The translations under genes and the position numbers were made by a program. A model generated the notes under the pieces. It made no database searches, was not told the DNA's origin, and was given only the letters and a program-made list of their open reading frames with translations. From Dehalococcoidales bacterium (GTDB lineage Bacteria; Chloroflexota; Dehalococcoidia; Dehalococcoidales; JAUXAE01), in NCBI GenBank assembly GCA_030620035.1, contig JAUXAE010000082.1, positions 1-5,029 on the forward strand: a DNA stretch of 5,029 nt, given 5' to 3'. Position 1 is the first letter of the stretch, and each line of letters starts with the position of its first letter. Shown piece after piece: positions 1 to 5,029 of this stretch.

Positions 1-43
1 GCCCTTACCCTTGCGGGTTGGCTCCTTTCTTAGCTTCTTAATC

Positions 44-71
44 TTTCCTCTTTCATCTTTCATCTTTCATC
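44..71. repeat. Short tandem heptamer repeat (TTTCATC)
   Basis: Three perfect head-to-tail copies of TTTCATC lie at 51-57, 58-64 and 65-71, preceded by one copy with a single change (TTTCCTC, 44-50). On the minus strand they read GATGAAA and cover the last codons of the recombinase tail and its TGA (53-55). A unit of 7 is not a multiple of 3, so loss or gain of a copy would shift the frame and change the C-terminus. Confidence 0.8.
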
Positions 72-130
72 TTCTTCGCGGCCCACAGTTTTTCATATTC
101 AGACCTCAGCTGCTCGAAGTTAGAATCTAC
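53..130 (-). pseudogene. In-frame C-terminal tail of the recombinase, behind the amber codon
   Basis: Directly after the TAG at 131-133 the same frame stays open for 25 codons, beginning VDSNFEQLRSEYEKLW and ending at TGA 53-55. Sequence of this kind (TTM-x-Y-V-D-x-N-x-E-Q-L) is what normally surrounds and follows the active-site tyrosine of XerC/D-like recombinases, and it forms the C-terminal helix. Its intact state shows that the stop is a single recent change from TAT or TAC, or a base-call error, rather than a natural end. With the codon restored the protein would have 215 residues. Confidence 0.75.
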
Positions 131-700
131 CTATTCCATAGTCGTAGCGATGCTGGCATGGCCAAGCAAAATCTGAAGTTTCTTTACGTCAAGGCCTTTG
201 TTCGCCCATCTCGTGGCCAAAAGGTGGCGAAGGCTGTGAGGATGGAGGCCCTTTATCCCTGCGCGCTGGCCAATTCTCCTAATCAGTTGCCAGCCACGCT
301 GGCGGCTGAATGGAAACAATAGGTGGCCGTGATACGGAAAGCGCCGCCGCCATTGCAAATATTCCTTCACTAGCCCTAAAGTAGCAGCGTCGACAGGTAT
401 GGTTCGCTGCCGTCGCTGCTCTATCTTTTCACGTATAGCTTGGTCTACTTTGTTGCCACAGCCGGGACAGAAGAGATGCCTCTTACCCAAAATTTCACCG
501 CAATGTGGACATTTCAGTTTTGACCTCTCTTTCAGGTGCACAATTGTCAGAGTACCTCTGTGAAAATCAATATCGTCTACTTTAATTTGGATGGCCTCAG
601 AAATTCGGGCCCCGCCCTTTAGTAGAAGGCTGATGAAAGCCCTATCCCTGGGATTGGGAGCTGCGGCAATGAGTTTCTCTGTTTCAATTGTTTCAGGCAT
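131..700 (-). CDS. Zinc-ribbon tyrosine recombinase/integrase, stopped at the catalytic tyrosine codon
   Basis: Tyrosine recombinase catalytic domain, the class that cuts and rejoins DNA through a phosphotyrosine link. Visible in the 189 residues: the first catalytic arginine R32 in GARISEA, the box HSLRH (H155, R158) and H181 in LLGHAS. Between the strands that normally carry the catalytic lysine sits a zinc ribbon, CPHC at 64-67 and CPGC at 78-81. There is no N-terminal core-binding (SAM-like) domain, so the protein is little more than the catalytic half. The frame stops at TAG (131-133) right after ATTME, where family members have the nucleophilic tyrosine; in-frame tail sequence follows. 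As written it cannot do normal strand exchange. The ATG at 698-700 has a good site (AGAAAGG) 8 bases upstream and overlaps the previous gene by 8 bases, suggesting translational coupling. Family assignment is firm; activity is doubtful. Confidence 0.88.
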   Translation of the reverse strand: MPETIETEKLIAAAPNPRDRAFISLLLKGGARISEAIQIKVDDIDFHRGTLTIVHLKERSKLKCPHCGEILGKRHLFCPGCGNKVDQAIREKIEQRRQRTIPVDAATLGLVKEYLQWRRRFPYHGHLLFPFSRQRGWQLIRRIGQRAGIKGLHPHSLRHLLATRWANKGLDVKKLQILLGHASIATTME

Positions 701-953
701 CTTGTTGACCTTTCTCTATCCCCTGTTCCCTATGGGTATAAAGAGTTAGCTTTTCGTCTTCGGCAACCATGCTCTTTCCCGAAGCGGTACCATCTCTTTC
801 CGCTGCCCGCAGTAAAATGCGAATCGCATGAGAAAGCCTTTGACTAGCCCCGTTGGTAGCCGCATAGCGTATAGTGACTAGTAGCGGCTTTTCAATTTCT
901 CTGCAACGCCTCTTTCCCACCACAATTTGCCTCTTTTCTATAGTCACCATCAC
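693..953 (-). CDS. Small basic protein of unknown function, coupled to the recombinase
   Basis: An 84-86 residue protein that I cannot assign to a described family. It is rich in Arg and Lys (EKRQIVVGKRRCREIEKP near the N-terminus), has a likely amphipathic helix around residues 38-53 (RLSHAIRILLRAAERD) and a charged C-terminus; there is no membrane segment and only one cysteine. The start is either GTG at 951-953 or, more likely, the ATG at 948-950; neither has a clear ribosome binding site. Its TGA (693-695) lies inside the first codons of the recombinase, so the two are almost certainly co-translated. A recombination directionality factor or DNA-binding partner would suit the position and the charge, but that is inference from context only. 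A strong terminator stands about 20 bases before the start, so expression may depend on read-through. Confidence 0.6.
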   Translation of the reverse strand: MMVTIEKRQIVVGKRRCREIEKPLLVTIRYAATNGASQRLSHAIRILLRAAERDGTASGKSMVAEDEKLTLYTHREQGIEKGQQDA

Positions 954-969
954 ATGCCAGCATAGGTAA

Positions 970-1002
970 ATAAAAAAGCGAGAAAGCCTAAGCCTTCCCG
1001 CT
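970..1002 (-). terminator. Intrinsic terminator just upstream of the small gene
   Basis: Read on the minus strand, AGCGGGAAGGC (1002-992), loop TTAG, GCTTTCTCGCT (987-977) form an 11-bp stem with two G-U pairs, followed by TTTTT and ATTT. On the plus strand the two wobble positions become A-C mismatches, so the structure is directional and works for leftward transcription. It lies between the putative promoter (1058-1086) and the small gene starting at 950/953, which makes it a candidate attenuator; it could also end transcription coming from the right. Confidence 0.75.
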
Positions 1003-1012
1003 GTTTTGTCTC

Positions 1013-1035
1013 GGCTAGTTCAAGCTAGACTAGCC
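1013..1035. repeat. Inverted repeat with CTAG cores
   Basis: GGCTAGT at 1013-1019 and ACTAGCC at 1029-1035 are perfect inverted copies separated by 9 bases, and the spacer itself contains a third CTAG. It could be the first hairpin of the leader RNA, an operator for a repressor, or a recombinase binding site, since 7-bp arms around a 9-base centre are near the size of a tyrosine recombinase core site. The octamer GACTAGCC within it also occurs at 842-849 and 1400-1407. Confidence 0.5.
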
Positions 1036-1057
1036 TAAATATTCAGTTGTTAAGATT

Positions 1058-1086
1058 ACAATAGCACAGAATCGGAGAAAAGTCAA
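1058..1086 (-). promoter_or_regulatory. Sigma70-like promoter for the leader and recombinase module
   Basis: On the minus strand TTGACT (1086-1081, 5 of 6 to the -35 consensus) and TATTGT (1063-1058, 4 of 6 to the -10 consensus) are separated by the ideal 17 bases. Predicted start is near 1051. The promoter points at the two-hairpin leader and the small gene plus recombinase. It is a match by eye, not experimental. Confidence 0.42.
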
Positions 1087-1428
1087 TCGCACCTTATCAC
1101 AGAGTATGCGCAATTTCTCTTAGTCCTTAAAAGCGGCGCCTACCGTGTTACAAGCCGACCGATGCCGTATCTTTAGAACTCCTAGGACATGTGCTCATCA
1201 AATGGCAACCTCCAGTGTAAAGGCAATGTTGTGGTTATTGATTGTTGCAGGCTGGTGCCATGCTCGATAATCACAATATTCTTGATCCGGGATCCAGCCA
1301 GTGAGTGTCATTACCCCCATCTCTTACCCTGCTCTCTGTATTCAAAAGGTGAAGAATTTACCACTTTTCATCGAAGGTGACTGCATCTTCACCCTGAGAG
1401 ACTAGCCATAACTGTAAGTAGCGGTTGG
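1087..1428. other. Noncoding stretch with no gene seen
   Basis: Neither strand shows a convincing reading frame, RNA gene or repeat family here. A plus-strand frame of 63 codons (1189-1380) is cysteine-rich, has no ribosome binding site and resembles nothing known to me. Two short inverted repeats are visible: GGTGAAG (1348-1354) with CTTCACC (1387-1393), and CCATAAC (1406-1412) with GTTATGG (1428-1434). The second encloses the stop codon of the neighbouring beta-propeller frame but lacks a T-run, so it is not a proper terminator. Confidence 0.5.
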
Positions 1429-3303
1429 TTATGGTTTATTGTATGACACCATCTTGGTGGTATCAATTGACCAAATCTGGTGGCCATGAAGCCAGAGTCC
1501 CCACAGAGTGGCCCCATCATCAAGGCCACGAATTACCGTCTCAAAGGTGGCCCCTAGGGGATGGGCCGGGTTAAGAGAGCGCTCCAGGCCACCCTTCTGG
1601 TTGGCGGTATCCACCTGCTGGAAATTGGCGGCGTATAGTGTCCCCTCAGCCGAGATGGCCAGGCCACCGACCATGCCCCCGGAGGGAAGGCTGCCGTCTA
1701 TTCCCTGCCAGCCAGTGCTACTGCCGATGACAAATCGGTAGATACCGGCGTCCGGGGCATCACTGGCGGCATAGATGGTGCTGTTACCACTAAACTGGGG
1801 GTCAAAGGCGACGCTTATGTTGCCGCTAAGGGGTGGCAGGACAGCCCCCGGTGGCAGTGACTCAAATGAAGCGCCCCTATCATTAGACCAGTAGACCCAG
1901 CCATTAGCATTGCCGGCCAAAACGACACCATCCTGACCGTAGTTGGGCGATAGGGCCAGAGAAGTTAACGGATGGCTGCCGACAACACTGCTAGAGTAGA
2001 TTAGACCGCTATTAGTGGTGCTGAAAACCAGTCCGTTACCACCGTCAAAGCCGCTAAGAAACAGGCTGGTGTCACTAGTCACCAGCCACTGGTCAACAGG
2101 AAGGGGGACACTTCGGCCGATAAAGCTCTGCCCATTATCGGCTGACTTCCAGATGGCCGGGGCACCACCACCTGAGCCGGCGACAAATACCACCTGGTGG
2201 CCACCGCCGTAGCCGGGCGCAAGCTGAACCAGGTCAAGACTATCAACACCAGCCAGTGAACTGGAGAAAACCCTCTGCCAGCTGGCTCCACCATCCAGGC
2301 TGCGCCACAGGCTGAACTGGCTCCCCCAGGTGAGCATAAACAGGCTACTATCCTGGTCATAGTTGGGCGATACCGCCAGGTCAACAATACTGCTGATAGC
2401 GGTATCAATCAAGCCGATCTGGTTCCAGGTAGCACCGCCATCTACGGTTACCGAGAAGGCGCTGCCACTGCCACTGGTGGCCGCATAGGCCTTACCGCCA
2501 GTGATAAAATCGGGTGCCATAAGCAGGTAGGTCTGGGCCTGTCCCGTCGGTTCCTTGGCACTCCTTAGCCAGCTAGCACCGCCATCAGGGCTACGGTAGA
2601 CCTGGCCGCTAGCGGCGGCACCGGCCAGAAGACGACAGCTAGCCGCCGGGCCACTAAGTTGAAGGCTGGTAACATCAATATTGCCCAGTCCGTAGCCAGA
2701 GCCAATATTAAGGTCAATAGCCACCGAAGCGGTCGGTGCCATCAGGCCATAAATCACATAGACATCACCACCACCACTGCCGGTATCAACGGCTACAAAC
2801 TGGACACAGACCCCAGTGGCCGGGTCAGCGCTATAGTCATCGGGGAAGGCGATAGCTGCTGATACCGCCACCACCACTGAGGCCCCAGAGTTATCCCTAT
2901 CCAGCCGGGCATCGCCCACTGTTTGGCCCCAGCCGGCACCACCGATTCTGGTGGTGATAAAGCTATTGGTCTCATCGGTAACCAGGGCCACAATCTGCTG
3001 GTCAGCGGCAAACTGAGGCGATGAGGCTACGGCATAGACATCAAAGCCAACAAGATTGGTATCCTGCCAACTGGAAAAGGGCTGCCCTTCATCCAGTATA
3101 TAGACGCCGCCATACTGGCCGGCATCGGTATCTCTAGTGCCGATAACAATAATGTTGTTACCGCCCAGCCGGGCAACATCAATGGCAGTAATCTCTATAT
3201 TGCCGCTGCCGGCACCACCGGGCCCTGATGTCAGCGGAAAGAAGCTCTGTCCGGCATCAGTGGACTTATAGACATTGCTAGCCGTGGCATAATGGACGCA
3301 ATA
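1429..3303 (-). pseudogene. Fragment of an Asp-box (BNR) beta-propeller surface protein gene
   Basis: One open frame of 624 codons on the minus strand encodes repeated propeller blades with Asp-box signatures (S-x-D-x-G-x-x-F/W): STDAGQSF at about 3264-3241, then SPDGGASW, VDGGATW, SLDGGASW, SADNGQSF and SNDRGASF. Paired motifs such as LAVSPNYDQD and LALSPNYGQD mark blade boundaries. Such proteins (sialidase, Ycf48 and VPS10-like propellers) are usually secreted and bind carbohydrate or protein; the ligand here is unknown. The frame begins at a TGA (3304-3306) with no ATG, GTG or TTG and no signal peptide; the first GTG (2989-2991) lies in the middle of a blade, so the 520-residue version starting there is unlikely to be natural. 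The C-terminus ends abruptly after IWSIDTTK; as I recall relatives, a longer C-terminal part should follow. GC content and codon use are clearly higher than in the genes to the right. Best read as a gene fragment truncated at its 5' end and probably at its 3' end. Confidence 0.72.
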
Positions 3304-3352
3304 TCACAAAAGCATTTCCATTCCGCATACCTGTTAGCGTAGGGGTTAAGTA

Positions 3353-3847
3353 ATGAGTGATTTATTTTTCTGTTATGCATGCTTAGAGGATAAAAACGAA
3401 CAAGAGCTAAGCCCTGACCCCCGATACTGCTGCGGTTGCTATGACTTTCTACTTAAAGAGGCCGAGATGATCCCTAGCAACAAGTATCCAGCGTGGATAC
3501 CAAAGTCCCAGCAAAGCCCTGTAGAAGCCAAAAATAAGCCCCGAAGTCAATACCAGGTATCTAGGGTAGGGGGTGGAATTATGTCCACTTTGGGGAGTGA
3601 AAAATCTGTAGTGGACATAATTAGGCCGGCGGTCGCTTCTAGGGCTAGTGGCAAAAGAGGGCCAAAACACCGGCAATTACCTGAAGACCTGATATGGCGT
3701 CTAGCGGGCGAAGGCATGGGCAGTAAGGCGATTGCGACACGGCTGAAAGAGCAAGGTATCAAAGTCTCCTATAGGACAATTCAAAGAGTGCTATCAGGCG
3801 AAAGGTCTAACTTTTATAGCGTAGACTTGGTCTCGATACAATATTGA
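3353..3847 (+). CDS. Cys-pair zinc motif plus helix-turn-helix protein, predicted DNA-binding
   Basis: A 164-residue protein with two regions. The N-terminus has C7-x2-C10 and C26-x2-C29 in a compact segment (FFCYACLEDK ... RYCCGCYDFLLKEAE), likely binding one zinc ion. A polar linker (residues 40-105) leads to a C-terminal helix-turn-helix at about 110-149, LPEDLIWRLAGEGMGSKAIATRLKEQGIKVSYRTIQRVLSG, of the kind seen in resolvase and transposase DNA-binding domains. It has no nuclease or recombinase catalytic motif, so a regulator or target-binding protein is more likely than a full transposase. The ATG has a good ribosome binding site, AGGGG at 3341-3345, 7 bases upstream. I recall similar short proteins, uncharacterised, in Dehalococcoidia; several end near RVLSGER, so the last 13 residues (SNFYSVDLVSIQY) may be a joined-on tail. 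A perfect 13-bp inverted repeat lies within codons 76-90. Confidence 0.75.
   Translation: MSDLFFCYACLEDKNEQELSPDPRYCCGCYDFLLKEAEMIPSNKYPAWIPKSQQSPVEAKNKPRSQYQVSRVGGGIMSTLGSEKSVVDIIRPAVASRASGKRGPKHRQLPEDLIWRLAGEGMGSKAIATRLKEQGIKVSYRTIQRVLSGERSNFYSVDLVSIQY
3577..3622. repeat. Perfect 13-bp inverted repeat inside the HTH gene
   Basis: AATTATGTCCACT (3577-3589) and AGTGGACATAATT (3610-3622) are exact inverted copies with 20 bases between them. They encode IMST (76-79) and VVDII (86-90) of the HTH protein, in the linker between the zinc motif and the helix-turn-helix. The mRNA could form a stable hairpin here, or the site could bind a dimeric protein, possibly the gene's own product. The spacing is too long for a simple tyrosine recombinase core. 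Confidence 0.85.
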
Positions 3848-3852
3848 GCTAG

Positions 3853-3880
3853 TTGCGAAACTCCTTGGTGGTGGTAGAAT
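3853..3880 (+). promoter_or_regulatory. Promoter for a leaderless membrane-protein transcript
   Basis: TTGCGA (3853-3858, 4 of 6 to the -35 consensus), a 16-base spacer and TAGAAT (3875-3880, 5 of 6 to the -10 consensus) end 6 bases before the ATG at 3887. Transcription would start at or within a base or two of the A of ATG. The only purine-rich run, AGGGG (3881-3885), is a single base from the ATG and too close to act as a normal ribosome binding site, which fits leaderless initiation. Confidence 0.45.
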
Positions 3881-3886
3881 AGGGGT

Positions 3887-4705
3887 ATGTGGAAACGGGC
3901 TTGGGGAGATACGCTACCTGAACTTTGGAATAGTTGGGGTAAGCGTCTCAGGAATCTTATATTGCTGGTTATTACTTTGCTCATTGTGCGTGGGGTTGGG
4001 GGTTGGGAGCAAATGAATGAGGAAATGCGATGGCTAATTTCAGGCGGTATAGCATCAGTGGTTGTCTTATTGGGCTTGTTCCTTTTTAACTTGATACGTG
4101 CACCAGTTTTTATGAAATGGGAAAGGGAGAAGGAGCCACGAATTGAAGTACAAATACTCACTGGAAAGCGTGAACACGATTACCAACATCAGCATCTAAT
4201 GTGGGCTGAGTTAGATGTGAAAAATACAAGTATTAGCCTACCGCTTCGGGATGTTGAAGTTAAGATTGCCGATGTAATAGATATTTTGCCCAGACAAGAT
4301 GCTCCAGGCAAATATATCCTTTATCCTGTTCAAAAACTCAGCTCCATGAGTGTTTGTTGGTCAGAGAGATTTTCTTCCCCTAATCAATTAAAATTGACAA
4401 TTCCCGCTAATTCGTCAAGGTGTGCTTTAGTGGCTTTTTCAGATGACTCTAATGGACGCTGGACTTGTTTTAATACTCCAATATCCCCCAAGCCGATATT
4501 GTTAGGTGGTGCTTGCATTCACATTGAAGTATCTAGTCTAGACTCCTCTACATGGAAGGGATTATTTTTCATAGAATGCCACCCTAATTATGTAAATGGG
4601 CCTAGGGCAAGGTTTGAGTTAGTTGAATGGGAAACATGGAAGGCCAATCACGAAATTACAACGCCTGAGTCAATTGGTCGTAAGGAAGATTGGCGGACTC
4701 AATGA
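3887..4705 (+). CDS. Two-helix membrane protein with a cytoplasmic domain, function unknown
   Basis: A 272-residue protein. The N-terminus is basic and Trp-rich (residues 1-23), followed by hydrophobic helices at about 24-40 and 50-70 joined by a short acidic loop (EQMNEEMRW). The positive-inside rule puts both ends in the cytoplasm: RLRN precedes helix 1, and RAPVFMKWEREKEPR follows helix 2. The remaining 185 or so residues look like a soluble, mostly beta-strand domain, with segments such as WAELDVKNTSISLPLRDVEVKIADV resembling an immunoglobulin-like sandwich; no catalytic motif is recognised. It lies 39 bases after the HTH gene on the same strand but appears to have its own promoter. Base composition is AT-richer than the propeller fragment and like the HTH gene. 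A membrane-anchored sensor or effector carried as cargo is possible, but that is speculation. Confidence 0.72.
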   Translation: MWKRAWGDTLPELWNSWGKRLRNLILLVITLLIVRGVGGWEQMNEEMRWLISGGIASVVVLLGLFLFNLIRAPVFMKWEREKEPRIEVQILTGKREHDYQHQHLMWAELDVKNTSISLPLRDVEVKIADVIDILPRQDAPGKYILYPVQKLSSMSVCWSERFSSPNQLKLTIPANSSRCALVAFSDDSNGRWTCFNTPISPKPILLGGACIHIEVSSLDSSTWKGLFFIECHPNYVNGPRARFELVEWETWKANHEITTPESIGRKEDWRTQ

Positions 4706-4913
4706 ACTTTGCTAGAGTATCCCGAAACAGATATGTATTACAAAGCATGAACACATTGCCTGATAGAAACGACTTGATTACTCATAGCACTATGCAGGGC
4801 TTGAGCTTGAACAATGATGAGCGACAGGAAGGAATGAACGATTGATTAATCAAAAAGGACGAGTCACGCTTCCCTTTTCTTTGGTCTTCCCCAAAACTTA
4901 ATAGTACAGAATG
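4706..4913. other. Noncoding stretch after the membrane-protein gene
   Basis: No credible gene is seen. A 12-bp perfect palindrome, TTGATTAATCAA, lies at 4842-4853. Right after it an imperfect stem (GGACGAG 4857-4863, CGCTTCC 4867-4873, two mismatches) is flanked by an A-run on the left and a T-rich run on the right. It may be a weak bidirectional terminator, but I do not call it one. Confidence 0.4.
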
Positions 4914-5029
4914 TTACGTTTTCTCCAATTTAGCTTCGGGATGTTTCTGATTAAAGTGTTGTTTTCGGGTTAAAATGTTACTAAATGGTTCGCACTTTCC
5001 TAACCGACCCTTCGTAATTTCATGCCTTT
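4864..5029 (-). pseudogene. Possible 3' end of a frameshifted gene entering from the right edge
   Basis: On the minus strand one frame is open from the window edge to TAA at 4914-4916 (37 codons, ending HFNQKHPEAKLEKT). The neighbouring frame, open from about 4932, continues as NVTFCTIKFWGRPKKREA to TGA at 4864-4866. The two overlap across an AAAA run in GAGAAAACG; one more A would join them into one sensible C-terminus. A 37-codon opening occurs often by chance, so this is only a hint. I do not recognise the protein; the C...H...H spacing faintly recalls a zinc finger. Confidence 0.2.

Larger units (their letters stand above)
970..1051 (-). ncRNA. Candidate leader RNA or small RNA with two hairpins
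   Basis: If transcription starts about 7 bases after the proposed -10 box, an RNA of about 80 nt runs from near 1051 to the terminator at 970. It contains no ATG. A first hairpin pairs GGCTAGT (1035-1029) with ACTAGCC (1019-1013); the second is the terminator. The segment CTAGCC of hairpin 1 can alternatively pair, with one bulged base, with GGCTTAG in the terminator's left arm and loop, which would break the terminator. This is the layout of a transcription attenuator. I do not recognise a known riboswitch class, and the exact ends are inferred. Confidence 0.3.

Noticed and set aside
7..18. ACCC-TTGC-GGGT hairpin at the left edge
   Set aside because: A 4-bp stem with no T-run; not enough to call a terminator or an attachment site.
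11..322. Plus-strand open frame of 103 codons
   Set aside because: It lies opposite the recombinase; its translation is low-complexity at the start and has no domain signal.
1130..1175. Minus-strand CTTGTAA resembling a tRNA-Thr anticodon loop
   Set aside because: The flanking bases (GTCGG and CACGG) do not pair as an anticodon stem, and no acceptor or T-arm is present.
1189..1380. Plus-strand open frame of 63 codons
   Set aside because: No ribosome binding site, odd Cys-rich composition and no recognisable similarity; probably chance.
2079..2408. Minus-strand frame of 109 codons, and several plus-strand frames within 1508-2862
   Set aside because: Shadows of the propeller frame, caused by its GC-rich codon use.
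1418..3347. Similar 9-mers GTAGCGGTT (1418-1426) and GTAGGGGTT (3339-3347) on either side of the propeller fragment, as possible target-site duplication
   Set aside because: Imperfect, short and not exactly at the fragment ends; chance is likely.
4747..4845. Plus-strand 32-codon frame after the membrane-protein gene
   Set aside because: No ribosome binding site, no recognisable features and short enough to be random.
4852..4880. Possible bidirectional terminator
   Set aside because: The 7-bp stem has two mismatches and would be too weak.

Overview
The window looks like an accessory stretch of an uncultured bacterial genome, most likely Chloroflexota of the class Dehalococcoidia. That guess rests on recalled resemblance of three proteins (a zinc-ribbon tyrosine recombinase, an Asp-box beta-propeller protein and a Cys-pair/HTH protein) to proteins common in Dehalococcoidia assemblies. 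No phylogenetic marker is present, so the assignment is tentative. There is no rRNA, tRNA, CRISPR array or recognisable insertion sequence.

Left part (1-1090, minus strand): a two-gene module reads right to left. A sigma70-like promoter (1058-1086) is followed by a short leader with two hairpins, the second a good intrinsic terminator (970-1002) just in front of an 86-codon gene of unknown function (693-953). That gene overlaps by 8 bases a compact tyrosine recombinase with a zinc ribbon inserted in its catalytic domain (131-700). The recombinase frame ends in an amber codon exactly where the catalytic tyrosine should be, and the usual C-terminal tail continues in frame behind it to a TGA at 53-55. 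The enzyme is therefore probably dead, unless the codon is recoded or is a base error.

Middle (1087-1428): no credible gene. From 1429 to 3303 on the minus strand lies a GC-richer open frame for a secreted or surface Asp-box (BNR) beta-propeller protein. It has no start codon or signal peptide at its 5' end and probably lacks its C-terminal part, so it is best read as an internal gene fragment.

Right part (3304-5029, plus strand, AT-richer): a 164-residue protein with an N-terminal Cys-pair zinc motif and a C-terminal helix-turn-helix (3353-3847), carrying a perfect 13-bp inverted repeat inside its coding sequence. It is followed by a two-helix membrane protein with a cytoplasmic domain (3887-4705), apparently served by its own promoter placed so that the mRNA would be leaderless. 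The last 320 bases are mostly noncoding, with a weak hint of the 3' end of a frameshifted minus-strand gene entering from the right edge.

Overall this is a patchwork of a decaying recombinase module, a truncated surface-protein fragment and two cargo-like genes, as expected of a site with repeated insertion and deletion. The genes do not form one pathway. The points most worth following are the amber codon at the catalytic tyrosine, the promoter-hairpin-terminator leader before the recombinase module, and the inverted repeat inside the HTH gene.
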